Translations under genes and position numbers: made by a program | Assembly: GCF_016428585.1 (NCBI RefSeq) | Contig: NZ_JAELVR010000011.1 | Span: forward strand, 1-64,000 | Direction of reading: 5' to 3' | Length of the DNA: 64,000 nucleotides | From: Sedimentitalea arenosa | GTDB lineage: Bacteria; Pseudomonadota; Alphaproteobacteria; Rhodobacterales; Rhodobacteraceae | Part shown: in pieces, positions 35,331 through 43,401 of the stretch | Position numbering within the stretch: position 1 is the first letter of the stretch | Layout of the letters: every line of letters starts with the position of its first letter | The notes under the pieces: model-generated | Databases searched by the model: none | What the model was told of the DNA's origin: nothing | What the model saw: the letters and a program-made list of their open reading frames with translations, nothing else

Positions 35331-36062
35331 TCAAATCTCTTTCTTGCCGCGCACGGCCTTGATGAGGATGGGCAGCGCCGCCAGCGCGCAAAGCCCCAGG
35401 ATCGGGCCGAGGATATGCGGCTCCCACAACAAGGACAGGTCAGGGGTCTCACCGCGGTCGAACACTTCGCCGAGGCCGACGCCGATCGAGGTGAAGACGA
35501 TCGCGCCCGGGATGATTCCCAGCGCCGTGGTCAGCAGGAAGTTGCGGAACTTCACTCCCACGAGCGCCGGCAGCAGGTTGGCGACGAAGAACGGCACCGC
35601 AGGCACCAGCCGCAACAGGAACAGAACGCTGATCTCGTTTTCGCGCAGCCCTTCCTTCAATCGCTTGACCGTGCCTTCGGAGGCTTCGAGCCGGGCCGAC
35701 AACGTCGCGCCCAGTCCCCAACGGGCGGCGAGGAAGATGGCGCAGGCGCCGATGGTGGCCGAGGTCACGTTGAGCGCCGTGCCTGCCGCGAGGCCGAACA
35801 GGAACCCGCCAGTGACCGAGGCGACCGCCGCGCCGGGCAGCGAAAAGGCCACGATCGTGACGTAGGCGGCGACGAATCCGGCCGCGAGACCGATCAGGTT
35901 GTCGTCGCGAAACGCCAGAAGGGCTTCGCGGTTGGCCCTGAGCGTCTCGAACGTCAGGTAGTCGCCGAGCGTGAGGCTCCCGATCACCGCCACCGCGGCA
36001 ATCACGATCAGCGGGATGTGGCGGGTCAACCCGCGGTTTGGCGTATCCGTCATGTCCTGCAT
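35331..36062 (-). CDS. TVP38/TMEM64-family membrane protein
   Basis: A 243-residue inner-membrane protein of the SNARE-associated/DedA-like superfamily. Visible are an N-terminal helix (IPLIVIAAVAVIGSLTLG), the re-entrant motif FSLPGAAVASVTGGFLFG (about residues 73-90), and the RLVPAVPFFVANLLPAL half in the middle, then two C-terminal helices. Relatives act as lipid scramblases or carrier-lipid transporters. The start MQDMTDTPNR has GAGGA nine bases upstream. It lies 4 bp before the flavoprotein gene; this pairing recurs in bacteria and is sometimes a fusion. Confidence 0.87.
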   Translation of the reverse strand: MQDMTDTPNRGLTRHIPLIVIAAVAVIGSLTLGDYLTFETLRANREALLAFRDDNLIGLAAGFVAAYVTIVAFSLPGAAVASVTGGFLFGLAAGTALNVTSATIGACAIFLAARWGLGATLSARLEASEGTVKRLKEGLRENEISVLFLLRLVPAVPFFVANLLPALVGVKFRNFLLTTALGIIPGAIVFTSIGVGLGEVFDRGETPDLSLLWEPHILGPILGLCALAALPILIKAVRGKKEI

Positions 36063-36254
36063 CGGTCCTGATCCTCGGGGGGCGGTCTGACGAACATGCG
36101 CCGTTCGCGCTGCCAGCGACAGGGGGATCACGCCGCCTTGATCGCCCGCGCCGGTTTCGTGAAAAGCGGTGGAAATTCGGGCCGGGCTGAAACATCCGGC
36201 CGTGACGTCGCGCCGAAATGTTGCAATCAGTGGCCAAAATGCGCCTCACACCGT

Positions 36255-36283
36255 TTGACTTACCGGAAAACGGGCTTTAGAGG
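36255..36283 (+). promoter_or_regulatory. Candidate rpmH promoter
   Basis: TTGACT (36255-36260), 17 bp, TAGAGG (36278-36283), about 70 bp before the rpmH start. The -35 is strong and the -10 weak. I see no cluster of DnaA boxes in this region. Confidence 0.5.
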
Positions 36284-36355
36284 ACGGGCTTCAACGACAG
36301 ACATGACGGGGGGCGATTCCGCGCCGATCCCGACCGAAGAACTGGAGACGGAGCG

Positions 36356-36490
36356 ATGAAACGCACCTTTCAACCCTCGAACCTGGTCCGCAAGCGGCGC
36401 CATGGGTTCCGTTCGCGCATGGCCACCAAGGCTGGCCGCAAGATTCTGAACGCCCGCCGCGCCCGCGGTCGCAAGGTGCTGAGCGCGTAA
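36356..36490 (+). CDS. rpmH: 50S ribosomal protein L34
   Basis: The 44-residue product [20 protein letters not shown] and onward is the highly conserved, very basic L34. GGAG and GAG tracts lie just upstream of the ATG. It is followed after 23 bp by rnpA and then yidD, the ancient rpmH-rnpA-yidD order. In many bacteria dnaA and the origin lie beside rpmH; here they do not. Confidence 0.98.
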   Translation: MKRTFQPSNLVRKRRHGFRSRMATKAGRKILNARRARGRKVLSA

Positions 36491-36513
36491 GCGCCAGACC
36501 CGTTCTGACAGAC

Positions 36514-36939
36514 ATGACACCGCCGGAGGCCCCAGAGGACGGCAATGCCGCCCAAGGGACAGTGCCCCCGGCGGTTTCCGTTCGTCCGCACTCCGGCTTG
36601 ATCACCCTGACCAAGCGTGCCGATTTCCTGCGCGCGGCCCGCGCGCGCCGGCAAGGCACCGCGTCGATGATGGTTCAGGGCCGCCAGCGCGCCGAGGACG
36701 AAACCCCCACTGGCATCCGCGTCGGTTTCACCTGCTCCAAGAAGGTCGGCAACGCCGTCGCGCGCAACCGCGCCAAGCGCCGCCTGCGCGAGGCCGCACG
36801 TCTGGTCCTGCCCGAGGCCGGCCGCGCCGGTTGGGACTATGTCCTGATCGGGCGCGCAGAGGCCACCGCTGCCCGCCCGTTTGACGCCCTGCAGAACGAT
36901 CTGCGACATGCCCTGCGCAACCTACATGGCAGCCAATGA
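36514..36939 (+). CDS. rnpA: Ribonuclease P protein component
   Basis: The protein subunit of RNase P matures tRNA 5' ends. It has 141 residues with an N-terminal tail of about 30 before the core (LITLTKRADFLRAARARRQG). The RNA-binding RNR signature is in KKVGNAVARNRAKRRLREA, about residues 75-93. The start has no clear ribosome-binding site and could lie a little downstream; coupling to rpmH may explain this. Its stop overlaps the yidD start (ATGA). Confidence 0.95.
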   Translation: MTPPEAPEDGNAAQGTVPPAVSVRPHSGLITLTKRADFLRAARARRQGTASMMVQGRQRAEDETPTGIRVGFTCSKKVGNAVARNRAKRRLREAARLVLPEAGRAGWDYVLIGRAEATAARPFDALQNDLRHALRNLHGSQ

Positions 36940-37199
36940 CTCCGCTGGCTCATATCCTTGCCCTGCCGGTCCGGGCTTATCGGCTGGTCTTCTCGCCCTG
37001 GGTCGGCTTCAACTGCCGCTACCAGCCCACCTGCTCGGCCTATGCGCTGGAAGCGCTGGAAAAGCACGGCGCGCTGAAAGGCGGGTGGCTGGCGGCACGA
37101 CGCATCGGGCGCTGCCACCCGTTCGGCCACTCGGGCTATGATCCTGTGCCGGACCCCGAAGACGCCGGCGATCAACGGAAATCGAACGCCTCTCGGTGA
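36936..37199 (+). CDS. yidD: Membrane protein insertion efficiency factor YidD
   Basis: An 87-residue protein with the YidD pattern: an N-terminal amphipathic stretch, then SPWVGFNCRYQPTCSAYALE (about residues 20-39) with conserved Cys27 and Cys33, and GRCHPFGHSGYDPVP. It is thought to assist YidC at the membrane. It overlaps rnpA by 4 bp. Its last 28 bp overlap the convergent ferric-reductase-like gene. In this organism yidC lies about 6 kb further on rather than next door. Confidence 0.93.
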   Translation: MTPLAHILALPVRAYRLVFSPWVGFNCRYQPTCSAYALEALEKHGALKGGWLAARRIGRCHPFGHSGYDPVPDPEDAGDQRKSNASR

Positions 37200-38491
37200 A
37201 ACCGGTCGCGCGGCAGGCCGGCGTCCGTAAAACCGCGCTCTAGTGCATCGCCAAACCCAGCAGGACCACAGAACCAGAGGCTGGCGTCGGCCCAATCCGG
37301 CACCTTGTCCATGATCTCCGGGGCATCCAGCAGACCGTCGTGCCCGGTGTCGATCACATGAAGCCTCACCGCCCCCGCCTCGGCCATGCCGCGCAAGCGT
37401 GCCAGGACATCCGCCGAAACGCCCTGGGTGCTGTAGAACAGATCGACCGGTTCTGCCGACTCGGTCATCGCCGCCCGGTGTTCCAGCTGTGCCACGAAGG
37501 GCGTTACTCCGATCCCACCCGCGATCCAGATCTGGCGCCCGATGCCTTCGTTGAACACAAACCGCCCGTAGGGCCCTTCCAGGCGCACTGGATTGCCTTC
37601 GCACAGCGTGTCGGGCAGCGTCGCAGTGTAGTCGCCCAAGGCCTTGATCGCCAACCGCACCCGCCCGTCGCCACCCCACGCCGAGGCCAGCGTGAACGGA
37701 TGCGCGCCCTCGGCAGTGTCGAACGTGACCAGCGCGAACTGTCCGGCCCTGTGTCCGGGCCAGCCGGGACCGAGATCGATCAACACTTCCAGGACCCGGT
37801 TTCCCAGCGGCGTCACCTGCGCGATGCGGCCCTGAACCTGCCGCCGCCGTCCGATCTGGCCTGAAAGGCTCAGGCCAGCGGCCGCCAGGCCCGCGAGCGA
37901 CAGGATCACGATCACCCCGCTCGCCGGGCTGGCCCAATAGGACAGCGGCATGAACACCAACCCGTGCAGCACGAACCCGAGATACAGCACCGGCAGGATC
38001 CGGTGCCAACGCACGAAGACGCGGTAGGGAATGGCGCGGATCAGCGCGATGGCGATCAGGGCCAGCGCCGCGTAGAGGCCCCACTCCCCGGCCAGCTTCG
38101 CGACATCGTGAAGGGGATCGAACAGTTCCGGAATCCCGCTGTCAAAGCCCTTGGGTTTGACCAGCAGCCCGTCCTTGCGCAGTTCTTTCGACCCCAGCTT
38201 GATCAGGTAATGCGCGAGCCCCAAACCGACGCCCCACTGCCCGGTCTGTCGATGCAGGCGATAGGCTTGGTCCAATCCGCCAACTCGGTCCTCGATCCAC
38301 GGCAGCCGCAGGGCGAGGATCATCGCAACGGACATCAGCAGCAGGGACAGGAACCCCGTGGCGAACAGAAGTTGCAGGTAGATCGCCCAAGGCAACGCCG
38401 GCCCCGCCTGACCCAATGCGCTGAACGGCAGCGCCGAAACAACAGCAAGCCCGCCGAACAGAAGCACCCACCAGATCACAGCCCGCATCAA
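37172..38491 (-). CDS. Ferric reductase-like transmembrane flavoprotein
   Basis: A 439-residue protein. The N-terminal half has about six helices of the ferric-reductase/NOX type, with candidate haem histidines in the YRLHRQTG and RWHRILPVLY segments. The C-terminal half is an FAD/NAD(P)-binding module with HPFTLAS (FAD), LEGPYGRF, IAGGIGVTPF (NADPH ribose) and a C-terminal WFCGPAGFG. It would move electrons from cytoplasmic NAD(P)H across the inner membrane. The acceptor (ferric iron, oxygen or other) is not determined. It is convergent with yidD and overlaps it. Confidence 0.85.
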   Translation of the reverse strand: MMRAVIWWVLLFGGLAVVSALPFSALGQAGPALPWAIYLQLLFATGFLSLLLMSVAMILALRLPWIEDRVGGLDQAYRLHRQTGQWGVGLGLAHYLIKLGSKELRKDGLLVKPKGFDSGIPELFDPLHDVAKLAGEWGLYAALALIAIALIRAIPYRVFVRWHRILPVLYLGFVLHGLVFMPLSYWASPASGVIVILSLAGLAAAGLSLSGQIGRRRQVQGRIAQVTPLGNRVLEVLIDLGPGWPGHRAGQFALVTFDTAEGAHPFTLASAWGGDGRVRLAIKALGDYTATLPDTLCEGNPVRLEGPYGRFVFNEGIGRQIWIAGGIGVTPFVAQLEHRAAMTESAEPVDLFYSTQGVSADVLARLRGMAEAGAVRLHVIDTGHDGLLDAPEIMDKVPDWADASLWFCGPAGFGDALERGFTDAGLPRDRFHREAFDFR

Positions 38492-38677
38492 TGCCCCACA
38501 TTCGGAAATTCGACTATATCAGAGGTGTCGCAGATCGGCAGGGTTTGGACAAGCGGTCAGCCTATCCCTCCGCGCATCTGCGAAGCCGGCAACGCGCAGA
38601 AACGCACAGGACACCCGGTGGACAATCATCTCGCGGAGCGTATGTGTAGGCCATCATTCAGAACGGAAGGCCGACAC
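38492..38677. promoter_or_regulatory. Divergent spacer between the ferric-reductase-like and yghU genes
   Basis: This 186-bp region must hold promoters for both outward-facing genes. I could not pick convincing hexamers. A GGAAGG ribosome-binding site lies at 38665-38670 before the yghU start. Confidence 0.35.
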
Positions 38678-39556
38678 ATGACCGACAATCCCGACGAGTA
38701 CACCCCGCCCGAGGTCTGGACATGGGACGCGGAAAGCGGCGGCAAGTTCGCCAGCATCAACCGCCCTATCGCAGGCCCCACCCATGACAAGGAGTTGCAG
38801 GTCGGAAAGCACCCATTCCAACTCTACTCGCTGGCCACACCCAACGGCGTCAAGGTCACGGTAATGCTGGAAGAACTGCTGGCGGCAGGCCACACTAGTG
38901 CCGAATACGACGCCTGGCTGATCAATATCGGCGACGGCGATCAGTTTGGCAGCGGATTCGTGTCGGTGAACCCCAACAGCAAGATCCCCGCGCTGATGGA
39001 TCACAGCACCACTCCGCCGACCCGCGTGTTCGAGAGCGGTGCAATCCTTCTGCACCTGGCCGAGAAGTTCAACGCGTTCCTCGGCGCGCCCGCAACGCGC
39101 CCCGAGATGCTGTCCTGGCTGTTCTGGCAAATGGGCAGCGCGCCTTATCTGGGCGGCGGCTTCGGCCACTTCTATGCCTATGCGCCGTGGAAAATGGAAT
39201 ACCCGATCAACCGTTTCGCGATGGAGACCAAGCGCCAGCTCGACGTGCTGGATCGCAAATTGGCCGAGACCACGTATATCGCCGGCGAGGACTACACCAT
39301 CGCCGACATGGCGATCTGGGCCTGGTATGGACAGCTCGTGCTGGGCCGACTGTATAGTGCTGAGACGTTCCTCGACGTGGCCAGCTACAAGAACGTGCAG
39401 CGGTGGGCGAAAGCGATCGACGCGCGTCCTGCCGTGCAGCGCGGCCGCATGGTCAACCGTACGTTCGGCGAGCCGGAAACCCAGCTGCACGAACGCCACG
39501 ACGCGTCTGATTTCGACACCAACACGCAGGACAAGATCGGCGACGCCGCCGAGTGA
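38678..39556 (+). CDS. yghU: Glutathione-dependent disulfide-bond oxidoreductase (YghU-like GST)
   Basis: A 292-residue glutathione-S-transferase-fold protein of the Nu class. The N-terminal thioredoxin-like domain has TPNGVK (54-59), which contacts glutathione in YghU, and the cis-proline motif KIPAL (102-106). An all-helical C-terminal domain contains GEDYTIADMAIWAWYG. YghU binds two glutathione molecules and reduces disulfides and organic peroxides. The start is MTDNPDEYTPPEVW with GGAAGG upstream. It is an isolated gene. Confidence 0.93.
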   Translation: MTDNPDEYTPPEVWTWDAESGGKFASINRPIAGPTHDKELQVGKHPFQLYSLATPNGVKVTVMLEELLAAGHTSAEYDAWLINIGDGDQFGSGFVSVNPNSKIPALMDHSTTPPTRVFESGAILLHLAEKFNAFLGAPATRPEMLSWLFWQMGSAPYLGGGFGHFYAYAPWKMEYPINRFAMETKRQLDVLDRKLAETTYIAGEDYTIADMAIWAWYGQLVLGRLYSAETFLDVASYKNVQRWAKAIDARPAVQRGRMVNRTFGEPETQLHERHDASDFDTNTQDKIGDAAE

Positions 39557-39565
39557 TCCGCGCTG

Positions 39566-39586
39566 GCGCTCCCCTTGCGGGAGCGC
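39566..39586. terminator. Hairpin between convergent yghU and DUF3833 genes
   Basis: An 8-bp stem (39566-39573 with 39579-39586, five-base loop) lies 10 bp after the yghU stop and abuts the stop of the opposing gene. T-runs are poor on both sides, so it is a weak or Rho-assisted bidirectional terminator at best. Confidence 0.5.
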
Positions 39587-40138
39587 TCAGCGTTTCTCAA
39601 AGCTGATGATCACCTCGCCGATGGTCACCCCGAATTTCTGCATGTAGGCGCGGTTCAGCAACCGGTCCTCGGTGAGCAACCACATCCAGTCGTCAAACGT
39701 CACGCGCAAGGTCTCAGGCGGAGTCCCGGGGGGAGCCGAGGCGTCAGGCAGCGGCAAGTCGATCGTGTATTTCCAGTTGAACGTGTCGCCGTTCTCCTGA
39801 CCCACCGCCTGCCCGATCACCCCGGGCGCGGTCCCGACCCAGCTATCCGGCCCGGTCTTGGTCAGCGACCAGACCCGTTGCTCCGTACTGCCATCCTCAT
39901 AGACGAAATCCTCGACCAGCGTCAGCAGTCGCCCGTCCCACGTCCCGACGATGTCGACGGTGAACCGCCGCGAGACATTGCCGAACCGGTCCTGAAACTG
40001 GCCATGCGCGACCGATTCACCGGCAAAGAACTCCTCGAGGTTCAACTGCCGGTCCGATAGCTTTTCGCCCTCGAGCGACGGCCGCCCCGTGCATCCCACC
40101 AACGCCAGCGCCAACAGAGTCACAATCAGAACCCGCAT
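39587..40138 (-). CDS. DUF3833 lipoprotein
   Basis: A 183-residue predicted lipoprotein with signal peptide and lipobox LVGC (Cys16). The mature part matches DUF3833 (LEEFFAGESVAHGQFQDRFG, later DWMWLLTEDRLLNRAYMQKF), a family of unknown function likely with a calycin-like barrel. Gly17 at the position after the lipid-bearing Cys is threonine here (CTGR), so outer-membrane sorting is plausible. It is convergent with yghU and divergent from another lipoprotein gene. Confidence 0.82.
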   Translation of the reverse strand: MRVLIVTLLALALVGCTGRPSLEGEKLSDRQLNLEEFFAGESVAHGQFQDRFGNVSRRFTVDIVGTWDGRLLTLVEDFVYEDGSTEQRVWSLTKTGPDSWVGTAPGVIGQAVGQENGDTFNWKYTIDLPLPDASAPPGTPPETLRVTFDDWMWLLTEDRLLNRAYMQKFGVTIGEVIISFEKR

Positions 40139-40310
40139 TTCAACTCTCCTTTACCAGAATACGTCCGCCAAAGCCGGGCGGTTCAAAAAACAGCGAAACA
40201 CGGCCGGTTTGCGCCACGGCCCTTGCCCTTTTCGCCTGCGCGACCAATAGTTCCTCGCGATTGCGCCGGCGCTTGCCGAACTTCCGCATGACGCAAAACA
40301 AGGATCTATC

Positions 40311-40685
40311 ATGGCTTCTTCCAGACTTTTCATCGCGCTGCCACTGCTCGGAGCGCTTGCCGCTTGCTCCAATGTCGGCGCGAACTACACCCCGGTGATC
40401 GACGGTCCGGTGGGCCCGAACTACAATGCCGACCTTGCGCAGTGCCAGTCGCTGGCTGCCTCGCAGGCACAGGTCGACGGCAGCACGGCAGGCGCGGCAG
40501 CCACCGGCGCCGGCCTTGGCGCGGCGTCCTCGGTCATCTTCAATGACAACAGTGACGATCTGGGCGAAGCGGCGGCGATCGGCGCGCTGGCCGGCGTCAC
40601 GTCCAACGCGATCCAGAAGACCCAGAACCGCGAGACCATCGTCAAGAACTGCATGCGCGGCCGCGGCTACAACGTGGTCGGCTGA
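40311..40685 (+). CDS. Small glycine-zipper lipoprotein
   Basis: A 124-residue predicted lipoprotein: signal peptide ending in lipobox LAAC (Cys19), then a Gly/Ala-rich zipper segment (GSTAGAAATGAGLGAASSVI, about residues 57-76) and GEAAAIGALAGVTSN near 85-100. Two further cysteines, one in LAQCQSLA and one near the C-terminus in KNCMRGRGY, could form a disulfide. Such proteins are common in alphaproteobacterial envelopes and their function is unknown. Confidence 0.8.
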   Translation: MASSRLFIALPLLGALAACSNVGANYTPVIDGPVGPNYNADLAQCQSLAASQAQVDGSTAGAAATGAGLGAASSVIFNDNSDDLGEAAAIGALAGVTSNAIQKTQNRETIVKNCMRGRGYNVVG

Positions 40686-40780
40686 TCAGCGCGGCATGTG
40701 CTGATCGACACCTGGCAGGGCTGCCCGAACGTGGCCCTGCGCCCCTTGCCGGACAAGGCCTTCTCCACTAAAGCGGGCGC

Positions 40781-41659
40781 ATGCTCGATCAGGACGACGA
40801 TATCCATCCGCTCTTTGCCGGCGCGCCGCGAACCACCGAGTTCAAGAAGCTGCGCAAGCGCATCGTGCGCGCGACCCGCGAGGCGGTCGAGCAATACGGC
40901 ATGGTCGACGCGGAGGGACCCCGCGCGAAATGGCTGGTTTGTCTGTCGGGCGGCAAGGACAGCTATACCCTGCTCGCCGTGCTGCATGAATTGCAGTGGC
41001 GCGGCCTGTTGCCGGTCGACCTGCTGGCCTGCAATCTCGATCAGGGGCAACCCGGTTTTCCCGCGACCGTCCTGCCCGAGTTCCTCGCGCGGATGGGCGT
41101 GCCGCACCGGGTCGAATATCAGGACACCTATTCCGTCGTGGTCGACAAGGTGCCCGCCGGACGCACCTATTGCGCACTGTGCTCCCGGCTGCGGCGCGGC
41201 AATCTCTATCGCATCGCGCGCGAGGAGGGCTGTTCAGCCGTGGTTCTGGGCCACCACCGCGACGACATTCTCGAAACCTTCTTCATGAACCTGTTTCACG
41301 GCGGTCGGCTTGCGACCATGCCGCCGAAACTGGTGAACGAGGAAGGCGACCTGTTCGTCTTCCGTCCGCTGGCGCATGTGGCAGAGGCCGACTGCGCGCG
41401 GTTTGCCGCCGCGATGAACTACCCAATCATCCCTTGCGACCTCTGCGGATCGCAGGACGGGCTGCAGCGTCAGCAGGTGAAACGCATTCTCGACGGCTGG
41501 GAATCAAACAGCCCCGGACGCCGCCAGGTCATGTTCCGGGCGCTGATGAATGCCCGCCCGTCGCACCTTCTGGACCCGAAATTGTTCGACTTCGCCGGGC
41601 TGGAAACAAATTGCGAACAAAAATCGAACAATCTGAGCGAAATTCCGTCTTTGCGTTAA
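40781..41659 (+). CDS. ttcA: tRNA 2-thiocytidine(32) synthetase TtcA
   Basis: This ATP-dependent, iron-sulfur tRNA thiolase makes s2C at position 32. The 292-residue product has the PP-loop SGGKDS at 56-61. The cysteines in CALC (131, 134) and CDLC (219, 222) correspond to the cluster ligands of TtcA. The conserved [16 protein letters not shown] follows near 157-172. The C-terminal tail after LLDPKLFDF is short and variable. It lies 95 bp after a lipoprotein gene and 68 bp before the EAL protein. Confidence 0.95.
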   Translation: MLDQDDDIHPLFAGAPRTTEFKKLRKRIVRATREAVEQYGMVDAEGPRAKWLVCLSGGKDSYTLLAVLHELQWRGLLPVDLLACNLDQGQPGFPATVLPEFLARMGVPHRVEYQDTYSVVVDKVPAGRTYCALCSRLRRGNLYRIAREEGCSAVVLGHHRDDILETFFMNLFHGGRLATMPPKLVNEEGDLFVFRPLAHVAEADCARFAAAMNYPIIPCDLCGSQDGLQRQQVKRILDGWESNSPGRRQVMFRALMNARPSHLLDPKLFDFAGLETNCEQKSNNLSEIPSLR

Positions 41660-41727
41660 CTTAGAGGTCAGGTTGAGCCGCCTACGGTCGCCGGGTGCCA
41701 CAGTGCCTGCTTGCGAAAGGTTGCCAA

Positions 41728-43275
41728 ATGAACACTCCGTCGTCCGGCTCGTTGACCCGACTGCAGCAGCGGATCGTTCCGGTCCTGACCGGTCCGCCGA
41801 TCCTCGCTTTCCTGCCGGCGGTCACGCTGGGGGCGTTCTGGCTTGGCGGCGAACAGGCGCTGTTCTTCGTTTCGCTGGGCCTGCCGTTGCTTTTCGCCTT
41901 CGCTGGCGCTTACGGGGGCTGGCCGGCCCGCCCCGGCCTGTCGCGGGACAGCGTGACGGGGCTGATGTTGCGTGACGGGTTCGACGTGACGATCCAGCAG
42001 GTGTTCGAGGATACCGAGGCCTCCGGACTGAAGTCTGCCTGTTTCGTGCTCGAGATCGACGACTACGCCGAAGCGGTGGACCGGCACGGGCAGTCGGCCG
42101 CGGATACCGTCGCCACGCGCTGTGGTGAACGCATCCTTTCGGTCCTGCGCGATGGCGATACCGTTGCGCGGATCGGCGACAGCCGCTTTGCGGTCTGCCT
42201 GATGGCGGTCCGCCAGCTCGACCTGGAACTCTGCATCCAGCTCTCGGGCCGGATGCAGGCCGCCGTCGAGGAGCCTGTTTCGCTGGGCGGCCTGACGGTC
42301 TATTCCTCCTGCTCGATCGGCTTCTGCCTGCGCACACGCGCGCCGGGCGACAACGGGCAGGATTGGCTGGAGGCGGCGAACACCGCGCTGGCGGACGCCC
42401 GCAACTCCGGTCCCTCGGCGATCCGCGCCTTCTCCGCCGAGATGCAGCGCAAGACAAAGGCGCGCAGCGACCTGCGCGACGACGCCGCCACCGCGCTCGA
42501 GAACGGCCAGATTCAGCCCTGGTACCAGCCTCAGATTTCGACCGACACCGGCAAGGTCACAGGGTTCGAGGCCCTGGCGCGCTGGTCGCACCCGGTGCAC
42601 GGCATGATCCCGCCAGATGTCTTCCTGCCGGTGATGGAGGATGCCGGACTGATGGAGCGGTTGGGCCAGGTGATGCTCTATCACGCGCTGACCGCGCTCA
42701 AGGCCTGGGACAGCGCCGGGGTGAACGTGCCGCGCGTAGGCGTGAATTTCGCCGGCGACGAGCTGCGCAACCCGGGCCTCGTCGACAAGATCCGCTGGGA
42801 GCTCGACCGGTTCGAACTGGCACCGGAGCGCCTCTCGGTGGAAATCCTGGAGACGGTCGTGACCGACACCCCCGACGACGCGGTGACGCGCAACATCGCC
42901 GGATTGGCCGACCTCGGGTGCCGCATCGACCTGGACGATTTCGGCACCGGGCATGCCTCGATCGCCTCGATCCGCCGCTTCAAGGTCTCACGCATCAAGA
43001 TCGACCGCTCCTTCGTCATGAAGGCGGACCGCGATCCCGAACAGCAACGCCTGATCGGCGCGATCCTCACGATGGCCGAGCGGCTTGAACTGGAAACTCT
43101 GGCCGAAGGTGTGGAAACCGTGGGCGAACACGCCCTTCTGGCCCAGCTTGGATGCGATCACGTGCAGGGCTTCGGCATCGCGCGCCCGATGCCCTTCGAC
43201 CAGACGCTCACCTGGATCACAGGTCACGCCGCCAAGCTTACGGAAGCACCCAGGATCGGCCGCGACGCGGGCTAG
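41728..43275 (+). CDS. Membrane EAL-domain c-di-GMP phosphodiesterase with degenerate GGDEF
   Basis: A 515-residue protein with two N-terminal helices (about 18-40 and 43-62), a GGDEF-like domain (about 72-235) and an EAL domain (about 250-510). The GGDEF active site reads IGDSRF (149-154), so cyclase activity is unlikely. The EAL side is intact: EALARW (281-286), the Asn in NFAGDEL, DDFGTG, KIDRSF and AEGVET. It should hydrolyse c-di-GMP at the inner membrane, with the dead GGDEF perhaps sensing GTP. The start MNTPSSGSL has GAAAGG upstream. It is probably separate from yidC, which has its own promoter. Confidence 0.9.
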   Translation: MNTPSSGSLTRLQQRIVPVLTGPPILAFLPAVTLGAFWLGGEQALFFVSLGLPLLFAFAGAYGGWPARPGLSRDSVTGLMLRDGFDVTIQQVFEDTEASGLKSACFVLEIDDYAEAVDRHGQSAADTVATRCGERILSVLRDGDTVARIGDSRFAVCLMAVRQLDLELCIQLSGRMQAAVEEPVSLGGLTVYSSCSIGFCLRTRAPGDNGQDWLEAANTALADARNSGPSAIRAFSAEMQRKTKARSDLRDDAATALENGQIQPWYQPQISTDTGKVTGFEALARWSHPVHGMIPPDVFLPVMEDAGLMERLGQVMLYHALTALKAWDSAGVNVPRVGVNFAGDELRNPGLVDKIRWELDRFELAPERLSVEILETVVTDTPDDAVTRNIAGLADLGCRIDLDDFGTGHASIASIRRFKVSRIKIDRSFVMKADRDPEQQRLIGAILTMAERLELETLAEGVETVGEHALLAQLGCDHVQGFGIARPMPFDQTLTWITGHAAKLTEAPRIGRDAG

Positions 43276-43335
43276 GCGCCCGCGGGGTCACACGGTCTTG
43301 CACGCAGCGAGACCGCAATTCCGGGGCGAATCCGC

Positions 43336-43364
43336 TTGACCTTTGGGGCGCACCTCTGTTGAAC
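43336..43364 (+). promoter_or_regulatory. Candidate yidC promoter
   Basis: TTGACC (43336-43341), 17 bp, TTGAAC (43359-43364), with the predicted start about 30 bp before the yidC ATG. It would drive yidC-MOSC-engB. Confidence 0.5.
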
Positions 43365-43401
43365 CCACCCTGTCTTTGCAAGCACAAGGTGGCTGTCCCC
43401 G

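Noticed and set aside
36063-36355. Possible chromosomal origin beside rpmH-rnpA
   Set aside because: dnaA and dnaN are absent, and I saw no cluster of DnaA boxes or an AT-rich unwinding region.
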